A DNA stretch of 64,000 nucleotides from Antitrichia curtipendula (GCA_951230915.1 OX579638.1:22524696-22588695), one strand, 5' to 3'. Counted from the first letter of the stretch, positions 11,701 to 25,910 are shown. Notes: generated by a model from the letters alone, not told the origin. A program made the numbers and translations.

Positions 11701-14142
11701 GATACACAAGAACACCACGTGATACTCATTTCAAGGGATTAAGCACCAAGTGCTGCAAGTAGATGGAACAGACGAAAAATGGATTCTCCTATATCCCGTG
11801 ACATTATAAACAAGGTCAGACCTGAGTGTGATAATATCCCTTTCCATAGCTGAGAGGCTCTTGCAACCGGAGCTGCTTTCCCAGAGGTAACGAACCCTCC
11901 TGTGTCGCTAAGAGCATCATCATCCAAGAAATCAGGATAGCTCGACTCCTGCAGTTTCTCTAGTTCTTGATGTTGAAATGCCTGCAGTTTCAAGATACAC
12001 AATGAAGGTCCAATACACTGAAGCTTTCATATTCATTTAAGAAAATAGACAACTTGCAATGCCCAAATTTTGGCAGCATCGCAGTTAGATTTCGGCCAGG
12101 ATTTCGTCAGAAAAAGGGAGATGTACGGATCAATGTGTTACTTGCAGTAGTAGAGCTGTTCGTCCTATGTGTTTAGGAGTATAACTCAATCTTTATCAAT
12201 TTTCTTTTCTTTTCTTTTCATGGCTACTTCAATCCAGTATGTTTGTTATATCTTCAACTATCTTCACTACGGAGAGCTCTCCATTATGTACTTGGTGAAT
12301 TTCCAAATCTCCAAAAAGAATCAAACACTGCAACATGGATTCAAAACCACTATTGCTTACAGCACTCCCCAAAGACTTTGACTAAAATGTAAGCAAATAC
12401 CTCCTCTGCACAAAGTACCCGGTACTCGGCTGTGAGGTCATGAGCCAAGCTGGACCAGCTTGCCTGCCTTTGTACAGCTTGCGCTGCTCCTTTCATAAAC
12501 CGCTTGCGTTCCAACGCTATACGAGCCTGTAGTCAAAGAATACGATATTCATACAGATGATTACGAAGTTCGACTCAGTTCACAAGACTTAGTGCATAAA
12601 TAGCTTCAAGCAGATTCCCACTCGAATGTAATGTAATTCTTTAGTTAAAGAAAAAATGTCACATATCCCTAAATAATACCTTGGTGATCCCGAGCATAGA
12701 AACTGGTCGAGTATTCGGACCAACAAGCTCCGTCAAAGAGGCTGGTAATGGATTTGCCGCCACGTCTGCTGGGAATGTTCGACGATGAACCTCTCGTAGT
12801 GCATGCGCTGATAAATGCCACAGAAGCTCTACAAATCTGAAACTCCCAACACCATAGTTAGCAAATCAAAAAATGAAGACCAGAAGAATATGCACGTTAA
12901 TAATACTAAAACGGAATCCAAACAAATACGGATATTGCACCTTTGGCCACAGCATGTAGCTAGGGAAGAGACACGAGAGTTGCTCCTAGGAAGGGCTCCT
13001 TGGCTTTCCAGTTCATTGATCAGACCCTGTACTACCTGCGTCAAAAGATTACTGTCAAAAGCCTAATGCGGTAAAACTCAGATAATAAATAAGAATTACC
13101 ACACAAGAGCTTATTCGACATTGACCGCAGACAGACTTCCTACAACCTCCGAATGAAATTCATTCCTCGAGCACCGCAGATTGACAAATTTACTGATGCA
13201 ACTGAAAGCTTACTTTGCGAAAATCGCGAGATTGCGCGGCATCAAAAATAGGCCAAACTCCAGCAAAGTCCTGTACATGAGAAGGAATTGCTTAAATTAA
13301 TCAGAGCCACATAAATATGAAGGTGCAAGCCGCTGAAGCGTTTGTAATTCAAGAGTTTGACTGTGGCATAGGTCCATCAGATAGGTAGAATTCCTCATTG
13401 AATTCGGAAGGCGATGCTATTTATTAAAAAGACAGGAAAATTCCGTGTTGAATTTCATTTCTGAGACGTTCACACTCACTCAGACAGAAGTGCGCTTGAT
13501 CCAGCATCAATCCAGACAAGAAGTAAATGCAAACAGGTTCCGACAACACAAAACTCTAAACCTTCCGAATCCAGAAAAGTAAGAAAACAGATCGCAGGAT
13601 TGGCTTCCACTAACGCTAGCAAATTGCCAATTGCTACCATCACTCTCAAGAGCCTTTTAAATATAACATCCTTTAATCGATTGAGACATTGTGCCACCAA
13701 ACCAGATACTCAAATTTACATTACGCCAGAGGAATTTATTATCTAAATTTAATTTCATCCCTCATCGTGGCGGCCTCACAAATTTATACAATAACAAGCA
13801 TTCTCAGCGAACGGAGAACCAAGCGTTCAGGAGGAAGGACCACTAAGACGAGCGCAAGAAAGAAAATACCTTAGCCGAGAGATTTGGGCCCCTCAATGCG
13901 CACATGAGAAAGTGGAGAAGAGCTTCACCAAGACGAGGATTGGAGTGCCTGAACAAGCCAGCTCGCATACCAGCTCCAGGCCCAAGCACATTGGGGTCAA
14001 GTCCAAGGAGGAGACAGTTTGCATACAATGCTGCCTCCACGTCTCCTTCTCTCTCTTTCTCCTTTTCTTTCTCACGTTCCCGATCCCGATCAGCATTTTC
14101 CTTTTCTCTCTCCCTGTCCTTTTCTTTCAGTGAGGCATCCAT
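8731..14142 (-). CDS. AUG6: Augmin subunit 6 (HAUS6 family)
   Basis: Thirteen exons: 14142-13870, 13270-13214, 13035-12941, 12836-12680, 12526-12401, 11981-11822, 11519-11459, 11112-10896, 10535-10410, 10265-10014, 9890-9647, 9448-8930, 8795-8731. They keep one frame throughout and give about 783 residues, close to the ~740 of Arabidopsis AUG6. Recognisable blocks are [14 protein letters not shown] and [11 protein letters not shown] in exon 1, then [48 protein letters not shown] and, at the C end, TYDDLLAPMTDLD. The first 35 residues are a Lys/Glu/Arg repeat not shared with Arabidopsis. AUG6 is part of the eight-subunit augmin complex, which brings gamma-tubulin to existing microtubules for branching nucleation in the spindle and phragmoplast. 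The exon at 10265-10014 is read straight through; a small intron ending near 10180 is an alternative. Confidence 0.93.
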
Positions 14143-15500
14143 AGTCTCAGAGCACCTTTCAATGGAGAGTGCCTGTAAGTATCTCGAGCGCGTCCACTAC
14201 TTCAAATCAAATACCCTGCAATCGAACCAAAGTTTGATTGCACACAAGACGACTCCTAAAATGCCTCCTGTCATCGAACCTGACAGAAAGTGCCATATTT
14301 CGAAAGATACCACGACCAAACCTTCTCGGATGCAAGAAACCTTACGATCCGTACCGTAGCTGTCCAGCTTTAAACATCAGCTGACAGTCCAGCAAATTCG
14401 GACTCGCGTCAAGAAGATCTGGTCGCCTCCAAAGTCGCAGAAAGAAAGCCATCGATACCAGGACAAGACATACACCGCCCTGTACACCACTCGGACCTAG
14501 CACCTGGTTACAATGTCACTTGACTAAGGTCGCTAAGCTTCTCTCAAAATTGACCCCCCTTGAATCTTGCTTGTCGAAAACCAGATCAGCGCAAAACCTC
14601 CCTGTCTGTAACGCACTTTACCACACAACAGTGCAACCCAATAGACCCGGTCCAGAGCTTCGCAAAACCTCCAAACCACGAGCTCTTCCCCTAACGATCA
14701 CCAAATCAAATGCCAATCAAAACAAGCACATCATTCCTCCTCAACCAAGCCGCCTTAAAATCACTCGCCAGCTCCCCTCGCTCCCAGTCGCCATCAATCA
14801 CCACCAAAGCGCAGGTGCACGCGACCTACTCCTCCCTACCCCCAAGAAAACGCCGCGAACATGCTCCACGGCACGACAACACGAGCACCAGCTACCAGGT
14901 GGAATTGACGTCCAGCGATGGAACAGCAGGCCGCAAGTGGTAACGTCGCTTGTTGCCTCGGGGAGACCAAAAGACGCAGGGTGGCAGAAGCGCAATGCTG
15001 GTACAACTCCAACAACAACAGCAGACCTAGACTACTGTCCACATAACTTAGCAGAAGGCAGCGTGTGGAGTCGATAGTGGTGATGATGGGAAGTCGATGG
15101 GCGTGGATTCAAGCACGAGGCAATGGTGGTGGTGTGCATTCGTAGCCGGGACGCACACTTCCTGCCTTGCGGCAACGATGATGGGAAAACACGCGGGGAT
15201 CCGAACTAAGGTACACGGGAAAAAAAACACGAAAACGAATGGATACGAACGGAACGAGGGAGGGGGGACGGGGTGTCTTGGGTGGGGCGTCCGTCCCTCC
15301 CCCGCATTCAAATTTTCAGGCACTTGACTACTGTGGGCCATTGGCGGGGTCCCATTGGATGAGATGCGGCTGCCAACTCGGCGCTTACTTGCCTGCCCTG
15401 TTGGCTCAAGTTGCTACTCTGACAGTACTGGGAGTGTTGCCTTCAGTTGTCGCACCGTCAGGATCATTCAGAGATTTTTTTATCATTTTGGAGAAGTAGC
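14143..15500. other. AUG6 upstream region, GC-richer
   Basis: This is a higher-GC island immediately upstream of the AUG6 start, before the AT-rich desert. It is the likely leader and promoter. Several open frames overlap here on both strands, for example around 14520-15077, but they are short, mutually overlapping and without family features, so none is called. Confidence 0.5.
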
Positions 15501-18500
15501 TAGTCTAGCTATTTCCTCAATCTAGTGCCACATCAAAATTGTGATTATTTTTATTTTTTTTAAATAATCTAGCTAGCACTTGGGGGATAATAGGTGACAT
15601 CTATATCAAAACTAGGTGATAACTAGGGAAAATTTGTCTACTGGTATTGAAAAAATATATATTAATTCAGTTATTTTGACTGAAAAAATGATAATTTTCT
15701 TCACACAAAAAAAAGCCAATGTCTTTGGACTATAGCTAACCAACAAAAGAAAATGAAAACAAAACAAAATAGTGGTAAAGATGTCACCTTCAAATGGCCA
15801 AGAAGATTTGTCCCTCTCATTGCCCCCAAAAGGGAGATAAGTGGAAAAAAAATCTACTTTATGGTTGGTTAATTTTATTTTTCTTGATATGGCTTATTAT
15901 ATTTTGAATTTCTAATTTCAAATGTAGAGTCAATTCCTCCAAAAAAATTCATTGATGATAAATAATAGATTTTAGCATTTTTTGAAGGAGAAAAAAAGTA
16001 ACAAAGAAGGGAGATTAGTGTTTTTACCCTCTCAAATTGAAGGAAAGCTTAGCATTCTAACCTTTAAATGCCTAGGATATCCCAATTTGGTGTAACAAAC
16101 CTTTCTAATTAAATTAAATCACAACTAATCTTTTTAATGAGTACTAAATTGATATTTTAAGCTTAAGCTATAGTGCAATCTAGTCTATTACATAGTGCAA
16201 AGCACTTCTCACATGAGTATTGTACCCAATAATATGAAATGTCAATTATCAATACAAAAGCTCCAAGCAATCATGATTATCAACCTTGCAATTAATAACA
16301 AAAGAATTGAGGGATTTGGGATAAATCATAGAACAACAAATTATGTTCTCAATTCTTTTATTGAAATCATCATTATAATCTTTTTGCTCAATTAAATTTT
16401 TTAAAATCTTTACAATCTAATTGTCAATTCAAGATTTGAAGCATTTTGTCTATGAGTATTCACAACTAATACTATTGAAATTTAAATGTTTAGATATTTT
16501 TGATTGTTGGTTTCATCTTGATTAGAAGAAAGAAATTTATAATAAAATATTATTACTGTCTCTTGAAAGTGAGATTTTTGGCACTTGGATTATATTGGAC
16601 ATTTTGTATTATTTTCTATAAGAAAAAACTAGCTAGTATGACCACTATAACTTCTACTTAAAAACCTACTTACAAATAATAAAAATTTAAGGTTTACATG
16701 TTAACATTTGAATTTAAATAAACACATTTTCCTTCCATTTTGTTCAAAAATATTTTTTGCATCCTATTTGCAATCTTCAAATGCTCTTTTGGACCTTTAC
16801 AAATAAAAAGTGTTTTTAAAAAACAAATAATCATGCCTTTATTATTAGGTGAATTTCATGCACACCATTGAAATGGATTCAATTTGAAACCTACTTGTTG
16901 AAATTAATTTTTTCTAACTTAGAATGCAATTATACATCTCCATATTTTTTTATTGTACCACAAAATTATACAAGAGCAACAATTGTATTAGTATTGGTTA
17001 ACTTAAGATGAATTTAAACAATTAATTTGGATGCTTATAAAATTAAGCACTTTCAATGTATAAACAAATTAAAATTTTGCAAGTATTACTATCCATATTC
17101 ATTAGAGGGGATTTGAGGCCTCCCAAAAACTATTTTGGAACTATTTCCTTTGCTATGAACCATTGCAACGTTGTTAAATTATTAATTAATAATAAATTTT
17201 AAAATTTTAAAGATATTATATCATATTATATTTAAATATTCATAAATTTTTTTAAATTTTTATTTTTTAAATACTAAAAAATATTTTTTAATTTTTAATT
17301 TTTAAATATTAAAATATTAATTAAATATTATTATCTAACGTGGCATGATTGCGGCCACATCAAACTATTGATTTGGCATTATTCCTAAGTTCCCCATAGT
17401 TTGGACTTACAGTCTTCCAAAGGCCTAAATAATCTTTTAATGAGTGGCTTACTCTAACATGTTTTAAAAATATTGAGATAAATTTTTAAAGGAGTTTTGC
17501 CAAATACTGTTTTTCATGAAGCATAAAACCATTCATGTACATAAGAACTCTATGGATTAGGTTATAATTTTCTAAAGAAATCGTGAAGATACAAATGATT
17601 GTGGTCTAAGAACCACTTAGTTATTTAGAACCCACATGCCAAAACAATATGACATTAGATGATATAAGGATAATTGTCATATATCATTACGTTTCTTTTG
17701 CTATAGTTGCTTGAAAAGAGTGAAAAGTTGTTAAGTACAATTCTATGATTTTTGACCATTTATATTGTTAAATCTTTTAAATATTTGGTGAAATGTCTTA
17801 TCTTTGAGATTATCATTAGTTTGGTCATTATCAATATGCTTCTACTAGGAGGCATGAAAGGTTTCATTCGCCACTTAAAATATGCCAGTGATCCATAATT
17901 AATAGAAGAACCATCCCTCTAAACTCTTTCATTTAGTAACTTATATGGTTGTTAAGAAATAAGAACATACATTTTTCTTCTTCATCTCCTTATGTTTTAT
18001 TTGAAAAAATGCAAAGTGACATATAGAATGAGATTCATACAAGTAAGTGTAGTTATAATACAAAAAATTTATTTAAAATTTATTTGCATGAGGAGAATCT
18101 ATTTCTTAGAATGTTCAGATGGAATTGTATAAAGTAGACTTATCTACTTTTGTTACCCTACCAATTGCAAGCCCCATTGGGTGTTCTAATTGTTGCATCC
18201 TAATGCAACTACTACTTTAAATCCTAATATAGTCAAAAATATAAAGTGATAAAATTACAACAAAGCAATGGCATATTGGGAAAAAAAAGTGTCCATTAGA
18301 AAGAAGGTGACATGCTTAAAATAGCCCCATTTATAGGCCAAAGTTTCAATTATTGTTATAAGTCTTTGAATGATATTTTTAAATATTGATTTAGGAATTC
18401 AATTGAGCCGAAATATAATTAAAAATGCCAAATATAATCACTTGTAGATTCTCTTCGATGAAAATCTATAAAAATATTTTAAATTATTAAGATATTTTTC

Positions 18501-18614
18501 AATTCCTATCTACTGCAATTTTGTATGTGAATGCACCAATCAAAGTAATGGCAATGAGTTGTTTCACTTTATTGTAGATACACAACTTGAAAGAAAAATT
18601 TAATTCTAAGAGGA
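15501..18614. other. AT-rich gene-free stretch
   Basis: No coding frame, RNA gene or intact mobile element is seen. The interval 17173-17335 is almost pure A/T (ATTAATTAATAAT, AAATATT runs) and ends in a short GC-rich patch (ACGTGGCATGATTGCGGCC). It is probably decayed repeat DNA. Confidence 0.5.
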
Positions 18615-19793
18615 TTAAATAACTCATTGAACCTCTAAAGCTCAAAGAAATTTCAAGAATTTAATTGCATAGATTGCAAGACATTTGCATTTAAAGTGAA
18701 AGTAAATAAATAAATTATGTCTTACTCAACTAGATTTTTTGGATTTGAATCTTCTTAACATAAAACTTTTGCACTACTGATTTTGAATTTCTAATTTTTC
18801 ATGTTGTAGAATTGAGTTGAGAATCTAAGAATTTTTTTAAAAACACACTCTCTATTTTCACTCATTAAAAATTTGTTAAATAGAAGTAGGTTCAAGATTG
18901 ATAAGAAAACTAAACTGTTAATAGCTCTAAGATGGAATTGAAATACACTAATTCCAATGGTGAGATTGTTCTAGCAAGAGACCTTAACTCTAGAAGGATA
19001 GGACCATAACCACTAATTTCAAACTTTACTATCTATTACTCTGTTTGCTTCCATTTTGCAACTAAATATGAATGAAAAATTTGATATTTATTTTTCAGAG
19101 ATGAAATTATATGACTACTATAATTACTCAAATTTTAAATATTTTTTGGAAAATTTGAAATTACTAAGATTTTTTTTAAATGAAAAAAAATCATTTTATA
19201 CATAAAATATACTTGAAAAATGTAAAGTTTTCACCATAAATATATATAATGGTGTATAAAAAATAAAAAATTTATGGTTAAAAAAAAACTTTTTTTCCAT
19301 CCTACAATCTAACATCAAGTCATCCATTAGACAATTAGTGGTTGCAACCATGTCACAAGGTTTAACCTCATAAAACATTTTTTGAAAAATTGTGAAAATT
19401 GAATTAAGAATGAATCCCAATAAGTTATTTTTTCAAGAAGATGCTCTAATTGCCTCCAAAACAAGATTGTCCATAATTTGCACTCAACAAGTTCAAATGG
19501 AATAAATCAAAGTTTCTTATGTGAGTTCTCATATAGATAAAAATACAATCTATGAGAAACTAATCTTTTAATTTTTGGGATTTTTTCCTGTTTGTTGAAC
19601 TAAAATTTGGGCTTATTGTAGCATAACTTTTGCTCTAGGGTGTTGATTGAAATAAAAATTATATATCCAATATGATAATGTGTTTTTCTATCCTCGCAAA
19701 AAGTTTTAGAAAATCTCAATGAATATTGAGATAGTAGGAGCTTGTCCAAAATTTATTTTGTCCCCCCAAAGATAATGGGACTTTAGGGATTAA
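18615..19793 (+). mobile_element. TTAA-flanked transposon family, degenerate copy
   Basis: This follows the same order of words as the better copy at 30870-31801: GATTGCAAGACATTTGCATTTAAAGTG, TTGAATTTCTAATTTT, AGAAGTAGGTTCAAGATTGA, GATGCTCTAATTGCC and CCTGTCCAAAAT. The right end is GGGACTTTAGGGATTAA. The left end is reduced (ACCTCTAAAGCTC) and some internal sequence is lost or inserted. It has no coding frame. Confidence 0.65.
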
Positions 19794-20379
19794 GATCAAG
19801 GGACTAAAATATTATGTATTCCCTTTCAACATCAACCTCCATCGTAGAAAAGATTGACATTTTTTCATAGTTAAGATATTAATTTTTTGGGCTCTACACT
19901 TGGGTTAAGTCAAAAATTAATTTGACTAAGGGAAATTCTTGAATTTTTCAATTTTCTTGACTTGGTCATGAGTATAAAGTACAAGCATCCATTGTCAACA
20001 CTATCTAAAAGAAACTATGAATGTTCAAGAAAAGCACAATATATGTATGCATATGAAGCCTTTATGAGAAGTCATTGAATAAGTGGCATTCTATAAATCC
20101 ATCATTTGGGTACTTATGACATTCATTTTTATATGTTGTTTGCTTGGTTAGTAGGGGAACCCACTATCAAATTATTGGTATTCTTTTCAAATGAGCTTCA
20201 AAAGTGAATATCTCCCTATTTTAAAGTCTAAGAGTTATACTTCTATTTCAAGAGTGTCTTCTTTTCTACTTGCAAAGATACACAAATAATTCCTTTATAA
20301 AGATTACAAATAAATTTTGAGTAATGACACAAAGTAAAAAATGTATGTTTGTACCATAGATGGTGTATGCTCTTATCCC

Positions 20380-21314
20380 TTAATTCACCTCTAAAGTCCC
20401 AAGGCCTTTTTTTCATCAAAAAACACTCAAAATTGTCTTTCTTATTGCAATGAGCAAAAAATTTAAATATTATTATTTTTTATATCTAACCATGGGAATT
20501 TCTTACACTAAACTATAATAATAATATGTAGAAGAAATTTAAGAAAGTTTGACTACGTAGATTGTAAGATATTTGCATTTAAAGTGAAGAAAAAAAGAGT
20601 TTTTTTGCACCTTTTATAACTAGGTTTTTGGACTTTGAATTATTTTAAATAATTATTTTTGGCCTAGTAATTGAAAAATTATGATTTTTATTTTGAAGGA
20701 TTGAGTTGAGAGTTGGACAAAATATATTTTTTTCTTAAATTTTTTTTTTTTCTTAAAAGAATATTTAAATAGAAGTAGATATAAGAAAGAAGAAAAATCT
20801 AAATCACTTATAGTTCCAAGATGGAATTGAAATACACTAATTCCAATAATGAGATTTTTGTTGCAAGCAAAATCAACTACATGGAACTATTTGGTAGAAA
20901 AGAAAAATGAAAATTGTGTTTAAAATTGAATCTTGCAAATTATTTTTCTAAGATGATACAGTGGTTGCTTGTAAACCAAAAATTTCCAAAAATTTCACAT
21001 CACAAATCCAAATGGAATGATTCAAAGCTTCACATGTAGACAAAAATATAATCTTTGAGAAAAAAATAAAAAATAAAAAATATTAATTTTTAATGATTTT
21101 TTTTGGTGTTCCTTGGCAAATTATTTTTTGGATTTAGAATGGCATAATGTGTGCTTTTTAGGCACCAATTGAAATAAAAATTATATTCCTAGTAAGCTAA
21201 TGTGATTTTTTATCTTAAAAAAATTTAGATAATCATATTAAAAAATTAAATTTACATAAGCCTACCCCAAATCCCAAGAGTTTTTTGAGAGGATTTGGGA
21301 ACTTTAGGAGTTAA
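20380..21314 (+). mobile_element. TTAA-flanked transposon family, diverged full-length copy
   Basis: The copy starts TTAA then CACCTCTAAAGTCCCAAGG after a three-base offset. It ends TTTGGGAACTTTAGGAG followed by TTAA. Its length (935 bp) and internal word order agree with the copy at 30870-31801 (932 bp). It is non-coding and therefore non-autonomous. Confidence 0.75.
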
Positions 21315-22221
21315 GGTAACTACACCTAATTATGATTGGTTTATGAAACCAATCTCTAAAGATTCTTGTCTCTATTCATAACCTTCATATTCTTGCCTCT
21401 ATATATAACCTCTATTCATAAGAATCTAGAATTGATGTGCGTTACAACAATTTTGAGTTTTAAAAAAATTCATAATTTAGGCATGCATTGCCCCAAAAAT
21501 GCATTTTAAAAAAATTCTAAAATTTCCTTTACTACAAATAATCCAACAAATAAATTTACATTTAAATAATTAAATATGTGCTAAAATCTTTATATGGACA
21601 AGTTTAATTGCTAAGGTGGGAGGTCTGTAAGGTATCCAAACTCTAAAAGTTCTTCCTCTATTTCTGAATAATACCCAATGTTCCTTTGTGTTTTATAGAA
21701 ATACATAGAGAGTTTTTAGGAATCATTGGTATCACCATAATTCAGAAATAAAAGGAGTATTATTAGCACAAAGATAAATATTGCTTGCTTCAATGTACCA
21801 ATTGCATTTGTCAATGTACCAACAATGAACATATCAAGGGGGATGCTTTTCAAAGCCTTGTGATTCCAACTTCAAAATTCATAACTAATTCAATATAGGT
21901 CCAAAAAATACGAAACAACTTTGGTTGCATACCAATTCCATTTATCTTTCAAGAAAATTTTACTAAAAAATATTTCTAAGACTTCAAACTCCCCAAAGGA
22001 CGAATCATCTGGTAAACGATCACTTTATGGATCTCCTACTTTATTCCCTTACTGTGAAACCGCTCTTGATGGGAACGGATGGTAGCCGAAGGACTCTTTA
22101 GAATCCCCAAACCCTAATTGTGTTTTCCAGTGCTGTGCAATTCTCGCTGCAGAGCTCTCGCCGTGTCTGTTTTGCGTTGCCAACATTCGATTGACGTTCG
22201 AGCGGATTTTCCTGGGGCACC
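21315..22221. other. Upstream region of the mitochondrial ACP gene
   Basis: AT-rich DNA changes at about 22050 to a GC-richer leader just before the ACP start codon. No other gene is seen. Confidence 0.45.
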
Positions 22222-23247
22222 ATGCAAGCTGTTAGGCCGTCGCTGCGGGCGCTGCAGGCGTCTCTATTGAACCATTTGCGCGTGCCGGTGGTCGCCACTG
22301 GCGGATTGGGGAATGGCAATGTCAGGACGATGTCGGAGGAAGCCCACGCGCACGGGACGTACTTGGATCGACGCGACGTCGTTGATCGTGTGCTCTCGGT
22401 TGTGAAGTCCAGTCAAAAAGTGGATGCTTCGAAGGTATGCGACATGTTTCTTTTTCAAATTTCGGGTGTGGATGGTGGAATTATGTTTCATGAGCGAGTT
22501 TTTCTGTACCGTGATATTATGTTAACAAAATTTCTGGATTCATTGCGCTGTCGTAAGGTTTTAGGTCTTGGTGACGTCATGTGGAAATGGGAATAGGTTG
22601 TCCGATGGTTGAGATTTTAGGGTTCTGTGCAATACCGAGTAGGACGATAAAAGGTGTATTGGTCCGAGAGACTTCAGTGGAAGGTTTCTGCCAATGCGTG
22701 CAGACCAGTTGGACCGATGCTTTGATTTTCAAGATTTATTTTCATGCAGGTGTACATTTTATTTCCCGTTTTGTGAGAATGCGGTCTTGACGTGTATTTC
22801 TAGATTTTTTGTTATAATTATTCTTCAAAATTTTGCCGAAGCGTAATATTTTAGCATTCAGTTGTCAGATTCCTGCTGTGGCTCTCTTTCTTTGAAACTT
22901 TGTGAATTGTGTAGGTGTACTGGATCATGTGCATGATCGCCGGAAGGGCATGACTATTTTTGCATCGTGTTGCCTGTTATGGTTTGTGAATGGAACCGAT
23001 TTCACAACAATTGTCACTTGAATTCGTCTTCTTTGTCGCTCTTTCCTCTGAAGTCATTGTATCGTTTGCACAGGTGTCGGAGACAGCTACGTTCAAGGAA
23101 ATGGGCCTGGACAGCTTAGATGAAGTGGAAGTCGTCATGGCACTTGAAGAGGAATTCGCATTGGAGATTCCTGATGCGGATGCTGATAAGATCAGATCGG
23201 CTTCTGATGCAATTGACTTCGTTGCATCTCACCCACGAGCCAAGTAG
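22222..23247 (+). CDS. Mitochondrial acyl carrier protein
   Basis: Two exons, 22222-22434 and 23074-23247, are joined in phase 0 (GAAG|GTATGC and TTTGCACAG|GTG) to give 128 residues. Residues 1-40 form an Arg-rich, acid-free leader typical of mitochondrial targeting (MQAVRPSLRALQASLLNHLR). The mature part has the four-helix ACP signature: MGLDSLDEVEVVMALEEEF with the phosphopantetheine Ser at residue 85, then IPDADADKI and AIDFVASHP. ACP carries acyl chains for mitochondrial fatty-acid and lipoate synthesis and also sits in respiratory complex I. The intron falls just before the helix that leads to the DSL motif. A poly(A) signal follows 300 bp downstream. Confidence 0.93.
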
Positions 23248-23546
23248 GCAGAAGATGTCACTCAATTCCAAACTTACAACAGCAGGCGCAGGTCAAGACT
23301 TGCAGGCTGATTCTCTGGCCGCTAAGTTGCATTGCACTTCGGCAAGGCAAAGAATTTCTCTTCAAGAATGGAACACAAAAATACGTAGTGACAAAGGGAA
23401 GGCTATTCAACTGTTGGGGTTCTAAAGCGCAGTTATGAATCCCGCTGTTACGCCATTGCCAGCTGCTCTCGGGTGATACTCATTTCTTATCCATTAGTTT
23501 CGTTCTTTTCTGCCGTTCGAATGCTTGATGTGTGAGCTAAAATTTC

Positions 23547-23552
23547 AATAAA
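23547..23552 (+). terminator. Poly(A) signal of the ACP gene
   Basis: An AATAAA hexamer lies 300 bases after the ACP stop codon, in the same orientation. That is a normal position for 3'-end formation. Confidence 0.55.
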
Positions 23553-25910
23553 ATCTTGCTGAAACTTCAATAACTGCATATGAATACTGTATGAGCGAGT
23601 TGTGCCTGCAATGGGATCTTGTTGCTAGAGACCGGAGGGGAGGCAACCCCTTCCTGATCAGCCCCCCATTCTGGTGACATAGGTCGTGGCACATTATGAT
23701 TGTCTACAACACTCTCAATATTGCAATGAACCCTTGTTGGATTTTGCAACCAGCCCTTGGTTGGAAATAGGAAGGTCTATGTGCCTAGTATGGGTTGAAC
23801 AGAACCTTCAGCAAAAAAATTCATAGTAATCATGTTTTGAGAACTTAAAATCTGAAAAATGATGGACACCTCCCCAACTCTATTGCTACACACGGGAAAA
23901 TTTCTCCAGTGAAGACACCCGCCCTGTAGATACGGGTGGTCAGAAATGGGTTGCCTCCCGTATATCTCTTCTATAGCTGGTCGTGCTATGACGTTGGCAT
24001 TATTCATGCCCTCTTTGAACTCCTTGATTAAACAATTCGTCCCTGTGTTTGTTACTTGGCAAGACTGCATCAGTTCCTATTTTCTAATCTAGAGCTTCTC
24101 CTCAGTGTTTCTGGCAGCATGCCCCATTGTTGTAGAGTTCAGACCCGGGATGACTGTTACGGTGACTTGGATTAACTCAGTACTTTAGGGGAAATTGCAA
24201 CTCCTGTACTGGAGTTGTTGCAGATACTTTCTCAGGTTTCTTTGATCCTCGGGGACGTCGAGTTTCTTGACACATACTAGTCCATGCGGGCTAATTCACT
24301 CGTATTCACAGAACATGTGGACCAATCTTCCGTAAATCACTACAGTACTGTTGAATGCAAACACAAATGGGATAATATTTGTTCGGTGACCGTCTCAAAA
24401 CTCTGATGAAATCGCCGCATTTTCAGTTCAGTCGACTTGTTGTAAGTTGTAACGGTAATCTTCAACTTACTGTGCATACGGTCAAAGCAACAAAAGCCAT
24501 TTTTGAAGGGTCATGTACGCGAAATGGCGCCTTGCATGTCTCTGACGTGAAGTCAGTTAAAAAGCAATATAATTTTTTTTTCTGCTGATTGGTTATGGAA
24601 AAAGCTTCACCCATTTGGACTTTTGGCCTTGATAGAGTGAGCATTTGAAGATTCGAACCCACCACAGACGCATGGTCAAACAACTGACAGGATTCTCAGG
24701 AATAACAAACTGCCACCCCTTTTCTCCCGGCCACGTCACCCAACTCACGAGCCCTGTTATCCTGGCATGTGTTCAAATTGTCACCGCGTGGCAGGTGACA
24801 TGGCATACTGGGCTGAAGCGTCACCCCCTTTGGCCTACACTTGGTTGCATTTGTACACCCGAACCGCAGGGTGTCGCTTTCCCTTTCGTGTCTCTCGCAC
24901 TGAGCGCGAGAAGCGCCTTTTAACCAACTCATCCCAATCATGAGGTCAAGCCAAGGGGCCCAATGTGTCGGTTGCAGCCCCATAAACAGCCGGGAAGTCG
25001 GGCATGTGAGAAGAAGAAGCTCGGAACCTTCAAGCCCACCCGGAGCTGATTGCACCTCGGACGACACCAGTGGAGCTCGTTCGTTAGATTGCTACGTCAG
25101 CAAAGGAAACGGGTCAGTCGCAATGCAGCAAATGTCGATCGAGGAGCTCACCTGTTGTCATTTTCGAGGCATCTGGCCGTGATCGCTGCTGTAAGTTCGA
25201 TTCTCTCTTATTACTTCACCTGTCGATGTGGAGCTTATCATTTCTGCATTTCTCATTGTTTGCATCTTTCTCGTACACGGTGACGACGAGCAGCAGTTTT
25301 GAGTGTAGAATATGAGTTTTTAGTGACTTGTTAGCTGGTGATCGAGGTGAGTTATGGTTTTAGGATTGATTCAGGTGCCAATGTCTTCGTATCCGTCCCT
25401 TGTGGGAGGCTTGTAGGCGATGCGCTTGTGCTGTTAAAGCTTCGTGGTTTTCAATGTGGGTCTGATCTTTTCTTCCCTGTGAAATCGATCACCCCTGTAG
25501 GTGCCGTGCATTCTCTCGATTTCTTGGGTTGCATCGCACTTGCACTTTGTTTGATTTTTTGGAATGGTGTGATTTGGGCTACGCTGGTGTAAATTGAGCT
25601 CCGATTATAGGTTGGAGAGGTTCTGGGAGGTTCTATGGAGTGTGGGTCAATTAGACGGGAGAGCAATCAGTTGCTTGTGAGTAGCACGATTTTGTTACAA
25701 TGACGAACGGATACGCGATTTCCTGAGGCTAACAGGTGTCTAGTTGTCAATGTAGACAGAGGAATTCAAAGGTGATCGAGGTTTGTCGTCAAGGAGGGAA
25801 ATCTGGTTTCGTTCACGAATGTGCAGCTGGGAGGAAGCGATTGCGAAGAATGCGCGGTGGTTTTGCTTGGCACGGGGGTAAGCAGCAGCAGGCGCCGCGG
25901 GATTTGCACC
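23553..25910. other. Intergenic between ACP and the ZUFSP-like gene
   Basis: No gene is recognised. Short open frames on both strands lack family features. The last few hundred bases (from about 25190) are probably the 5' leader and promoter of the peptidase gene. Confidence 0.45.

Noticed and set aside
13904..14359. 151-codon open frame opposite AUG6 exon 1
   Set aside because: It is the antisense shadow of the charged repeat and conserved exon 1 of AUG6.
24600..24720. Possible tRNA on the minus strand (GGTTCGAATC T-loop-like word)
   Set aside because: The bases around the loop do not form a five-pair T stem and no acceptor or anticodon stem can be drawn.
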